Shown: positions 25,869 to 34,309 of the stretch, one piece after another | Layout of the letters: each line of letters starts with the position of its first letter | Numbering within the stretch: the first letter of the stretch is position 1 | Source of the DNA: Chromobacterium sp. ATCC 53434 | GTDB lineage: Bacteria; Pseudomonadota; Gammaproteobacteria; Burkholderiales; Chromobacteriaceae | Assembly: GCF_002848345.1 (NCBI RefSeq) | Contig: NZ_CP025429.1 | Coordinates: 1,178,001-1,242,000, forward strand | DNA: 64,000 nt | Reading direction: 5' to 3' | Notes under the pieces: generated by a model | What the model was told of the DNA's origin: nothing | The model's database searches: none | What the model saw: only the letters and a program-made list of their open reading frames with translations | Position numbers and translations under genes: made by a program

Positions 25869-26210
25869 TTATTGCGCGGTGTTGGACGCCCAGACCGGAA
25901 CCTTGGGTTCGTACATCACCAGATTGCCGTCATCCTGCATCGTGATGAAGGAACGCGGTTTGCCATTGGTGCCGCTGGCCCACAGCGGCTTGCCATGGAA
26001 GTCGTACAGCACGAAATTGCCGTCGGTTTGCATGATGGCGCGCATCGCGTCCTTGCCATTGGTGTTCGACGCCCACAGCGCATGGTGATTGGCCATCCGG
26101 TACAGCACCAGATTGCCGTCGCTCTGCAGAATCATCTGGTAGGCGCCGTTGGTCGACATCAGAAATTGGTTGATGCCGAGGAATTGATTGGGGAGGAGGG
26201 TATTTGCCAT
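25869..26210 (-). CDS. Bulb-type (GNA-like) mannose-binding lectin
   Basis: A 113-residue protein made of one B-lectin domain. The mannose-binding motif QxDxNxVxY is present three times and intact: Q29-Y37 (QSDGNLVLY), Q61-Y69 (QTDGNFVLY) and Q92-Y100 (QDDGNLVMY), each followed by an xLWAS or VWAS strand, giving a three-fold beta-prism. There is no signal peptide, so it is either cytoplasmic, released by lysis, or exported by a non-classical route. Lectin-like bacteriocins (LlpA type) use tandem B-lectin domains; this one has a single domain. A GGAGTA Shine-Dalgarno site precedes the ATG. The flanks are AT-rich. Confidence 0.93.
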   Translation of the reverse strand: MANTLLPNQFLGINQFLMSTNGAYQMILQSDGNLVLYRMANHHALWASNTNGKDAMRAIMQTDGNFVLYDFHGKPLWASGTNGKPRSFITMQDDGNLVMYEPKVPVWASNTAQ

Positions 26211-26891
26211 ATTGCTACTCCTTCGAAATGGATTGACGAGAACAGCTACGGCATTGATGCAATGTAATTCGCTATTTATTCGAATACGCGTTTCGATGCG
26301 ATGGCGAGATACATGGCAGAGCGATGATATTTTCCCGCTTTGCCACGGTCAAGATATGCTTTCCCGATTTTCGAATAAATGCCCTGTTTATGGTCGAAAG
26401 GATGGCTGTAATATTCACCGATTGAATTTGCATGGATGGTTTGCGTAATCAATGAATGGTTTGGAATTTATCTTCTTCACTTATCTGTGAATGGATGACT
26501 CCCGTCCTGTTTGTTTGAGGATGTGGCGGCAATATTGAGAAGGGCGAGGATTTTAGTGCGCTTGATATTGGCTTAAACGCTGTGGAATGCGTTGGGAATA
26601 TTTCGCTTTTGAGTTGTCGCTGTCGAGAGGGATTGTCAATGCTTGATGTTTTTGCCTGCTTGTTTTTAATGAAAACTGGCGGCAAGGCGCCGCCGTCGCG
26701 GGTGCCGCGCTTGAGCAAGGGGAGGCCGGCGGGGGATATTTTGAGAGGCTGCCTGGTTTTGCATGGGCTGGGGTGGCTTGTCGCAGCGGGATCATCGTCT
26801 CCGGAATAAAAATGGCCCTGTTGCCAGGGCCATGTTTTTGAATCGGCGATGTCCGGTCCGCCTCGAATCGGCCATCGTCAGCCGTCATCGA
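26211..26891. other. 681-bp AT-rich spacer
   Basis: The region between the lectin and the unknown 228-residue protein is AT-rich compared with the flanking chromosome. Open frames here are short and do not look coding. It should hold the lectin promoter near 26211-26300. The one clear element is the terminator hairpin at 26808-26839. Confidence 0.6.
26808..26839 (-). terminator. Bidirectional terminator downstream of the 228-residue gene
   Basis: ATGGCCCTG (26812-26820) and CAGGGCCAT (26825-26833) form a perfect 9-bp stem with a TTGC loop. On the minus strand it is followed by TTTTTATT, and on the plus strand by GTTTTT. It ends the minus-strand gene that stops at 26892. Confidence 0.85.
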
Positions 26892-27578
26892 TTACAGTTC
26901 GCGCGGCGGCCTGTAGCCCTCGATAAACACGGCGGGCTCCGTGGTGCTTTCGGTGACGAGGACGGCCGGGATGAAGAACGGTTTCCCGGTGGCGACATTG
27001 GTGCCGTGGGCGGTAACGCGCATGCCGACCTGCAGCGGATTCACGCGTTCGCCGCCGGTGACGGTGATCGACCACGATCCGTGCGGGACGTAGGAGGCAA
27101 TGCCCTTGCCATCGGCGATCAGCGGAAGCATCAGCGGTTCGGTCGGATGGATGTAGGCGTTGATGACGACATCTTCCATATGGACCTGGTGGGAGATCGC
27201 GATGTCCTCGTTAAAGCCCGAGGCGGTCGAGACGGCGTGGTCCGAGGCGGTCGGGGCGGCCGTGGAGGCGCGACGTCCGTGGGTGATGGTACGGCCGAAC
27301 TGAGGGGTAGGGCCGCCCTTGAGGCAAGTCAGCCAAGTGGTGGTGAACTCCTTGCCCTCCGAGGTCTTGCCGATGGCGTAGTATTTGCTGCCGGCTTGCG
27401 GGCCGCCATTTTGCGCTTCGCCCGAATTCATATCCAGATTGTAAAAAACATTCATGCCCAGCGTGCCGACAGCGTAAGTGCCGGCGCCGCTGACAAATAC
27501 CGGAGGCACGATGATATGCGAATCCGGAATGTAGGGGAAAATACGGACTTGAGTGACCGGTTGCGGGTTCGGGGCCAT
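26892..27578 (-). CDS. Hypothetical 228-residue protein in accessory island
   Basis: I do not recognise this protein. It starts MAPNPQPVTQVRIFPYIPDS at 27578 behind a GGAGAATTTC Shine-Dalgarno site and ends at a strong terminator, so it is well supported as a single-gene unit. No signal peptide or membrane segment is visible. It is rich in Thr, Gly, Pro and Val with alternating polar/hydrophobic stretches, suggesting an all-beta fold; VPHGSWSITVTGGERVNPLQVGM looks like a beta-sandwich edge. It shares the island, orientation and lack of a leader with the lectin, but a shared role is only a guess. Confidence 0.8.
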   Translation of the reverse strand: MAPNPQPVTQVRIFPYIPDSHIIVPPVFVSGAGTYAVGTLGMNVFYNLDMNSGEAQNGGPQAGSKYYAIGKTSEGKEFTTTWLTCLKGGPTPQFGRTITHGRRASTAAPTASDHAVSTASGFNEDIAISHQVHMEDVVINAYIHPTEPLMLPLIADGKGIASYVPHGSWSITVTGGERVNPLQVGMRVTAHGTNVATGKPFFIPAVLVTESTTEPAVFIEGYRPPREL

Positions 27579-27889
27579 GAAATTCTCCTGAATAAATGGA
27601 TATGGAAGTTAGGATCGGCATTGCTTAATGCATCGTCCAGCGATAATGACCGCCTAGACGCCAGCTAAGCTTAGATTAAAAAAATCAAACAACGCTGTGC
27701 GAAAGGACAGGTTGGGTTGAATGTCAATTTTGATGTCGGATAATTCGAGGTTACGTAAACATGTTTATGATTGGCTTTCAGAGATACTGGGTGAGAATAG
27801 TGCGCCTATGCATTCGCGAATGTGAAGCGATTTAATTTGGTCGGCAATGATGGCGGAGGTATTAAGTCAATGGGCTTTCTGTAGAATTA
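27579..27889. other. AT-rich spacer upstream of the 228-residue gene
   Basis: About 310 bp with no coding signal. It must contain the promoter of the minus-strand gene starting at 27578. I see no clear operator. The Correia-like repeat begins at its right edge. Confidence 0.5.
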
Positions 27890-28010
27890 CTTAGGCCAGC
27901 TAACAAAACCCCTGATCCTGCGTTGCGCCTCCTTGTCGTACGACTGGTACTGCCTGCGTCGGCGCGCCTTGGCTCAGGTTCTCTGCGAGGTTTTGTTAGA
28001 GGCTCTTAAG
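27890..28010. repeat. Correia-like 120-bp repeat, copy 2
   Basis: This 121-bp unit matches 21755-21874 over nearly its whole length. Perfect inner terminal repeats TAACAAAACC (27901-27910) and GGTTTTGTTA (27990-27999) extend outward imperfectly to CTTAG and CTTAAG. The central region (CTTGTCGTAC, GACTG, GTACTGCCTGCG) can fold back. It lies at the left boundary of the decayed phage tail genes. Confidence 0.72.
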
Positions 28011-28064
28011 CCCGTTAGCGTAAATTGACTTGCCTGTTTCGACGGTCTGTCGAGGTGAACCGGT

Positions 28065-28664
28065 TTGCCATCTGATATCGTTGGCAGCGGCGGAGAGCTT
28101 GGTCGCGGTGGCTACGGCCTGGTAATTTGGCCTCATTGTTTGAGCGATAGCGCCGCGCGGATGATTCCGCGGATCGCGAAGCCTGCGTTTGGCAAGGCGT
28201 CAGGGCGCTGGGGTTTCTGTGGCCGGCGGGAGGTGCGGGGGGTCTTCACCGCGCTGGTGATGCAGTATCAGGGCCTAGTTGGCTGGTCGCTGCGGCGGCG
28301 GGTGACGCATGCCAAGTTTTGCCAAGGTGGCGAACTGGCCGGCTTCGCGGAGAGGTACCCGGAGGAAACGTGGCTGATCGACCGCCGCGAGGCCGACAAT
28401 GGCGATGCAATCACGTTCGAGCTTAGGAGCCGGCTGGACCTGGCAGGCAAGCGCGCGCCAGGCGTGCTGGTGACCCGGTGTTGTCCGGCGCATGTCGTCT
28501 ATCGGGGCGCGCATTGTGTCCATCAAGGCGCGGCGATGTTCGACGCGCGGGAATAATCGGTGACGGACCCGCGTTTGGACAAATGCGGTAAGCGGCTGGC
28601 CTCCTGCCGTGTCCGGGGCAAGCTGGCGAACTATGGGGGGGCTGGTATGCGGCGATATGGGTGA
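28065..28664 (+). pseudogene. Remnant of lambda-type phage minor tail protein L
   Basis: From about 28245 the frame reads VFTALVMQYQGLVGWSLRRR, then EETWLIDRREADNGDAITFELRSRLDLAGK, which I align from memory with phage minor tail protein L (the QYQDLVG, VTRRR, WFVDRK and FELASPLDLxG blocks). A Cys-bearing VYRGAHC follows, then a TAA stop at 28554-28556. The same frame continues past it as DPRLDKCGKRLASCRVRGKL to a TGA at 28662, which matches the end of L (DKCxKxLxxCKxR). The in-frame stop and the degraded N-terminus show a dead gene. L normally has about 230 residues with four Cys for a cluster; some have been lost here. Confidence 0.72.
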
Positions 28665-28738
28665 ATTGCTCTAATTCCTTGAATTTCCATATGAAATTGA
28701 AATTTTTAATATTTCCTTAATGTTAAAGTATCTATGTA

Positions 28739-28756
28739 AGTATGTGTTTACATACT
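28739..28756. promoter_or_regulatory. Inverted repeat upstream of the barrel gene
   Basis: AGTATGT and ACATACT form a perfect 7-bp inverted repeat around GTTT, about 100 bp upstream of the barrel gene in a very AT-rich stretch (28665-28853). It may be an operator or part of a promoter region. No clear -35/-10 pair can be chosen with confidence. Confidence 0.35.
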
Positions 28757-29403
28757 GTTACGGAACTTGCTCTGCCGGCCTACGGAAGGAAAACATACGT
28801 TTGAATTGTTTTGTGGAAAATGACCTCCCCACTAACAATTAATTGATTTAAAAATGAAAAAACTAATCATTGCATCCGTATTGGCTATGTCTGCAGTTAC
28901 CGCACACGCGGCCGAAAGTGGTGCATATGTCTTTGGCAATTTGGGGTACAACACCGATAAGATAAAAGACTCTGAGAACGTCAAAGAGGGCAAGGCAGCC
29001 GGTGGAGGATGGGAAGTCGGTGCCGGCTACCGTTTCGGCTCGTACTTTGCGACGGAATTGTCATATATCAACCTCGGTAAGATGCAAGCGACAGTTGGCG
29101 ACGAGAACGGCGGCACGACCAACGAATCGGTTAAGCTGCAAGCTGAGCGTCTGGCTTTTGTTGGCATCCTGCCGGTGTCAGATGCTGTGGAGGTCTTTGG
29201 TAAGGTAAGTCTTAACAATGTGCACGCCAAGGGTAACGGCGAAAAAGATAGCGAAGTAAAGCCTGGCTTGGGCATTGGGGCTAGCTATGCCATTACCAAA
29301 AATTTGGCTTTGCGCGGTGAGTATGAGCACATCGCAAATGCGGTTAAAGGTGATGACGGCAATAAGCTGACTTCTGGCACTAACCTATTCAAGGTTGGTG
29401 TTA

Positions 29404-30525
29404 TTAATCCGGCAGTAATAATCCGTACAGATTGTATACTTCCGGCATGGAAAAAATCGATGTGCGCAAGCTTGAACTGGCCGCCCGTGAGCAGCTGAGG
29501 CGTACCGCTATCCGGATGTACAAGCGAGGCCGGTCTCAAGCCAGTATTGCCGAAGAACTCGGGCTGCGCCGCCCCACCATTTCCGCCTGGGTGGTGCGTG
29601 AGGCAGCACTAGGTGCGCAGGGATTCAAAGAACAGAAGCGCGGTCGCGCCGAAGGCACCGGCCGTCGGCTGACCGAGGCGCAGGAAGCCCGGATCAAGCA
29701 GGACATCGTGGATCGCACGCCAGACCAGATGAAGCTGAGGTTTGCCCTGTGGAGTGCTCAGGCGGTCAAGGCTGTAATCAAGCAGATGTTTCTGATCGAT
29801 CTGCCGATCCGTACTGTCCGTCTGTACTTGGCCCGCTGGGGCTTTACGCCGCAGCGCCCGCTCAAACGCGCTTATGAGCAGCGACCGGCAGCAGTCGAGA
29901 AATGGCTCAAGGAGGAATACCCGGCTATCGTCGCGCGTGCCAAAGCGGAAATGGCTGAAATCAGCTGGGGCGACGAATCGGCGGTGTCGAGTGTTGAGCA
30001 CTTTCCGCGTGGCTACGCCCCAAAAGGCCAAACCCCAGTTCTGGTGTTATCCCAATCGAAAAGAGCGCGCATCAACTTGATTTCGGCCATTACCAACCAA
30101 GGCAAGATGCGCTTCATGCTGTACCGGGAGACCTTGACGGCCCGGGTGCTGATCAAGTTTCTGATGCGGCTGATCCGTGATGCTGGCGGCAAGAAGGTGT
30201 TCTTGATCCTCGACAACTTGCGCGTGCATCACAGCAAGCTGGTGCAAGCATGGTTGGAGGAGGAAGAGAACAAGAAGGCGATTGAGTTGTTCTTCCTGCC
30301 CAGCTACTCACCGGAACTGAACCCGGATGAATACTTGAACGGCGACCTGAAGGCCAGAATGAGCGCAGGTGAGCCGGTTCGATCAGACGGTCAACTTCAA
30401 GGGAAAGTGCTGTCCCATTTACGCTCATTGCAGAAGCAGCCGGCCAGAATCCGGTCGTACTTCCGGCATGAAAAAATCCGCTACGCGGCATGAGCTTTCT
30501 GTACGGTATTTGACTGCCGGATTAA
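29404..30525 (+). mobile_element. IS630-family insertion sequence with TA target duplication
   Basis: The ends are inverted repeats: TTAATCCGGCAGT with AATCCGTACAGA at the left, and the reverse complement (TCTGTACGG, then ACTGCCGGATTAA) at the right, about 28 bp with small differences. TA dinucleotides flank both sides (29402-29403 and 30526-30527), the usual IS630/Tc1 target. The element is 1122 bp with one transposase gene. Intact ends and an intact gene suggest recent insertion. Confidence 0.92.
29447..30493 (+). CDS. IS630 family transposase
   Basis: A 348-residue transposase. The N-terminal helix-turn-helix (RRTAIRMYKRGRSQASIAEELGLRRPTISAWVV) binds the ends. The DDE catalytic triad is visible: ISWGDESAV, LILDNLRVHH and SPELNPDEYLNGDLK. 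The ATG at 29447 is preferred to a non-ATG start five codons upstream. A repeat of TACTTCCGGCATG plus AAAAAATC occurs at the start codon (29437-29458) and near the end of the gene (30458-30478). Confidence 0.93.
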   Translation: MEKIDVRKLELAAREQLRRTAIRMYKRGRSQASIAEELGLRRPTISAWVVREAALGAQGFKEQKRGRAEGTGRRLTEAQEARIKQDIVDRTPDQMKLRFALWSAQAVKAVIKQMFLIDLPIRTVRLYLARWGFTPQRPLKRAYEQRPAAVEKWLKEEYPAIVARAKAEMAEISWGDESAVSSVEHFPRGYAPKGQTPVLVLSQSKRARINLISAITNQGKMRFMLYRETLTARVLIKFLMRLIRDAGGKKVFLILDNLRVHHSKLVQAWLEEEENKKAIELFFLPSYSPELNPDEYLNGDLKARMSAGEPVRSDGQLQGKVLSHLRSLQKQPARIRSYFRHEKIRYAA

Positions 30526-30548
30526 TAGCTACAAGTTCTGATGCTTTG

Positions 30549-30574
30549 GCCCCCCATAGGGGGGCTTTGTTTTA
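30549..30574 (+). terminator. Terminator of the barrel gene
   Basis: GCCCCCC and GGGGGGC (30549-30555 and 30559-30565) form a stem with loop ATA, followed by TTTGTTTT. It lies 8 bp after the original barrel stop codon at 30541, on the far side of the IS. Confidence 0.85.
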
Positions 30575-30596
30575 GATGCTGTGAAAAGGATTTGTA

Positions 30597-30926
30597 ATGA
30601 GGTGTGTGTTGTTTGGAGTGGTTTTGCTAGTGGTTTCGACTTCTTCGAGAGCTTCAGGAATGGATGCCGCTGCATTAAGTAAATATAGTGCTTGTGTCAA
30701 TGTTGCTAACTCGGTAGCTCAGCAGGTGACAAGCCTTAATACCATGGGTGGAATGGCACTGCAGCAATGGTTGAATATGCGGCTACTTGAGTGCAAATTT
30801 GTTTCGGAAGAGAAAAGCTCTAACTATGATGAGCATATGGATAAAATGCTGAGATTTGGACATGACCAGCTTATGCAAAGCTATAAGCTAAGGGGAGAGG
30901 CATTAAAGCCTTTGATGGGTAAGTAG
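30597..30926 (+). CDS. Small secreted hypothetical protein
   Basis: A 109-residue protein with a probable signal peptide (MRCVLFGVVLLVVSTSSRAS) and a mature domain of about 88 residues that is mostly helical (AALSKYSACVNVANSVAQQV). Two Cys in the mature part (near residues 33 and 66) could form a disulfide in the periplasm. It follows the barrel gene's terminator by 23 bp and has low-GC codon use, as does the barrel gene. I do not recognise a family. It is likely the second cargo gene of a phage moron (inference). Confidence 0.72.
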   Translation: MRCVLFGVVLLVVSTSSRASGMDAAALSKYSACVNVANSVAQQVTSLNTMGGMALQQWLNMRLLECKFVSEEKSSNYDEHMDKMLRFGHDQLMQSYKLRGEALKPLMGK

Positions 30927-31011
30927 TTATCAGATTGAGTGGGGCGTTGTTTGGGAATGAAATTGACTTGTTTTGTCGGAGGCAGGAGTGAATTGTCAGC
31001 TAAATAGATAT

Positions 31012-31038
31012 AAAGACCGCAATTGCGGTCTTTTTTTT
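31012..31038. terminator. Strong bidirectional terminator
   Basis: AAAGACCGCAA and TTGCGGTCTTT form a perfect 11-bp palindrome (31012-31033), preceded by an A-rich run and followed by a T tract to 31038. It ends the small secreted gene and sits immediately before the tail protein K remnant. Confidence 0.88.
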
Positions 31039-31051
31039 ATGGGCAAACACA

Positions 31052-31290
31052 ATGGCTGTAACATCGGAACAAATCGCCGCGATGCCGAGCAGGCCGGCGA
31101 GCATGAAGCCTGCGGCCTGGTGCTGGAGTCGGGCCGTGTCTATCGCTGCCGCAATGTCGCGGTCGAGCCGGCCCACTTCTTCCAGACCGATCCGGCCGGC
31201 TGGGCGGCGGCCGAGTCGCTGGGCCACGCTGTCGGCATCTGGCACAGCCATCCGAAAGGAACTGCGGAGCGGTCGCTCATTGATATTGAT
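31052..31290 (+). pseudogene. Remnant of lambda-type phage tail assembly protein K (JAB/JAMM domain)
   Basis: The ATG at 31052 opens MAVTSEQIAA, the usual K start, but after about ten codons homology moves to another frame: AEQAGEHEACGLVLESGRVY, AVEPAHFFQTDPAGWAAAE and GIWHSHPKGTAERSLID. The latter is the JAMM metal-binding motif (H-S-H-P, then S and D). The frameshift lies near 31080. Homology stops at about 31290, so the C-terminal NlpC/P60 half is gone. In lambda-type phages K follows L directly; here the barrel cassette separates them. Confidence 0.8.
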
Positions 31291-31624
31291 GCTAGTTTCT
31301 CGCGGGGGCATGCTGATCATGCCGGAGGTGTTCGGTTCAGGCGGCGGCCGGCAGAGAAGAGTGGTAAAAAATGTTTTTGAAATTGGCGAAGGTGGGTGTA
31401 AGCAATATTCGGATGTAGCCGTTCTAGGCCTCTATTTTTCAAAGTAGAAGAGTGGGGTAATGGAAATTTTTCCCATCTCGTCGCACTCTGAAAGAGTGGT
31501 TTTGAAATGAATTTCATGTCAATATTCGCACGTAAGTTATTGATCTATTTGTAATGCTTTGTGCAGGTTTAAGCTTTTTTGAGTCTAAAAACCTGGAGAA
31601 ATAACTCATAAGGCATTGATTATT
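31291..31624. other. Spacer after phage remnant
   Basis: About 330 bp with no recognisable gene. Short frames continue from the K remnant but show no clear phage homology. Base composition changes from mixed to AT-rich. This is the right edge of the accessory island. The phosphatase promoter must lie here. Confidence 0.45.
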
Positions 31625-32098
31625 ATGAATGAACTATCAGTTTTGTTCGTCTGCCACGGCAATATCTGCCGTTCTCCCACCGCCGAGGGCGTGATGCGGG
31701 CCAAGCTGGCGCATGCCGGCCTGGGGGACAGGGTCCGTGTCGATTCGGCCGGCACCCATGGTTACCATGTCGGCGAGGCGCCCGACGAGCGCAGCGAGCA
31801 GGCGGCCGCCCGGCGCGGCTACGATCTGGCGCCGCTGCGCGCGCGCATGGTGGCCGACGCCGATTTCGCCGGCTTCGATCTGATCCTGGCGGCAGACGCC
31901 CGCAATCTGTCCGACTTGCGCCAGCGCTGTCCCGATAAATTGATCGAGCGGTTGCACCTGATGTTGGAGCCGCTAGGCGAGGGGCGGGAGGTGCCGGATC
32001 CGTATTACGGCGGCGGGCGGGGTTTCGAAACCGTGCTCGACCTGCTGGAGGCCGGCTGCGACGGCTGGCTGAAACGCATCGCGGCGCGGCTGGGCTGA
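31625..32098 (+). CDS. Low-molecular-weight protein-tyrosine phosphatase
   Basis: A 157-residue cytoplasmic phosphatase. The catalytic loop C10-HGNIC-R16-S is complete, and the general acid D125 lies in VPDPYYGG. The family has about 150 residues. In bacteria these enzymes often act with capsule tyrosine kinases (Wzb/Etp), but no kinase or capsule gene is near, so its partner is unknown. The ATG at 31625 has a weak AGG site 11 nt upstream. It ends 116 bp before the CheB-like gene. Confidence 0.93.
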   Translation: MNELSVLFVCHGNICRSPTAEGVMRAKLAHAGLGDRVRVDSAGTHGYHVGEAPDERSEQAAARRGYDLAPLRARMVADADFAGFDLILAADARNLSDLRQRCPDKLIERLHLMLEPLGEGREVPDPYYGGGRGFETVLDLLEAGCDGWLKRIAARLG

Positions 32099-32214
32099 CC
32101 GGGCCCGACTTCTCCTGCTAAGCTACCTGAAACAACCCCGTCAAGCCTGGACAAGGCCGGCGCCGCGAAATGGGCTGTCGCCGGCACGGGCGGACCCTGC
32201 TGCAAGGTAAATAG

Positions 32215-32910
32215 ATGGCCCTGACTTCGCGCGAGCGAGCGAACAAAGCCCCGCTGGAGATCGTTCCCAGTCTCAGCGCGGACGTGATATTGCCGCGCCA
32301 GCCGGGCAAGACGCCGCTGGCCAGCCAGACCGTGATCGTCATCGGCTCGTCCACCGGCGGCACCGAGGCGCTGCGGACCCTGTTGACGGCGTTGCCGGCG
32401 TCGATGCCGCCTATCCTGGTGGCGCAGCACATGCCGGAAATGTTCACCCATTCGTTCGCGCAGCGGCTGGACTCGCTGTGCCGCTTGCGGGTGAAGGAGG
32501 CGGAAGACAACGAAAGGCTGCAGGCCGGCACCGTCTATATCGCGCCCGGCCATTCCCATCTATTGATCAAGAGCGCGCCGACGATAGGCTACAGCACCTC
32601 CTTGAACGCCGGGCCGGCGGTGAACCGGCACCGGCCTTCGGTGGACGTGCTGTTCCGCTCGGCGGCCAATCTGGTCGGCAAGAACAGCATAGGCCTCATC
32701 CTGACCGGCATGGGGCGGGACGGCGCCAATGGCATGCTGGAGTTGAAGCAGGCCGGCGCCTGGAACATCGCCCAGGACGAGGCCAGCTGCGTGGTGTTCG
32801 GCATGCCCAAGGAGGCGATCGCGCTGGGCGCCGCCCACGAGGTGCTGGCGTTGACCAGCATCGCCCAGCGACTGGTGACGCTGGCGCATCAGCGCCAGCC
32901 GTCCGTTTAG
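32215..32910 (+). CDS. CheB-type methylesterase/deamidase domain without receiver
   Basis: A 231-residue protein consisting of the catalytic CheB domain only. The triad is present: S46-T47 in IGSSTGGT, H72 in AQHMPEMF and D169 in TGMGRDGANGM. The usual 120-residue receiver domain is absent; about 35 unrelated residues precede the catalytic part. CheB removes methyl groups from, and deamidates, chemoreceptors; without a receiver, CheA phosphorylation cannot control it in the usual way. It ends 20 bp before flrC, so it may be cotranscribed with flagellar genes. Confidence 0.88.
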   Translation: MALTSRERANKAPLEIVPSLSADVILPRQPGKTPLASQTVIVIGSSTGGTEALRTLLTALPASMPPILVAQHMPEMFTHSFAQRLDSLCRLRVKEAEDNERLQAGTVYIAPGHSHLLIKSAPTIGYSTSLNAGPAVNRHRPSVDVLFRSAANLVGKNSIGLILTGMGRDGANGMLELKQAGAWNIAQDEASCVVFGMPKEAIALGAAHEVLALTSIAQRLVTLAHQRQPSV

Positions 32911-32930
32911 AACCTGAAACCCTGGATCTC

Positions 32931-34307
<1,377 letters not shown>

Positions 34308-34309
34308 CC

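Larger units (their letters stand above)
28854..30541 (+). pseudogene. Outer-membrane beta-barrel protein (Opa/OmpA-like) interrupted by an IS630 element
   Basis: The gene starts MKKLIIASVLAMSAVTAHAA (signal peptide) and continues as a small eight-strand barrel: YVFGNLGYNTDKIK, WEVGAGYRFGSYFATELSYI, LGIGASYAITKNLALRGEYEHI. The native frame runs to 29403, where an IS starts. Removing 29404-30527 joins GTT-A to GC-TAC-AAG-TTC-TGA, giving VGVSYKF and stop, a normal barrel ending in Phe. In its current form the frame runs into the IS and ends at 29500 or so as a 214-residue protein with a foreign tail, lacking the C-terminal Phe used by the BAM machinery. Codon use is AT-richer than the chromosome. 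Confidence 0.88.

Noticed and set aside
26449..26718. Short minus-strand frame in the AT-rich spacer
   Set aside because: Ser/Pro/Lys-rich with no Shine-Dalgarno site, motif or conserved context; probably chance.
25869..27578. Lectin and unknown protein as a toxin-immunity pair
   Set aside because: They are separated by 681 bp with a terminator, so they are not an operon, and neither looks like a membrane immunity protein.
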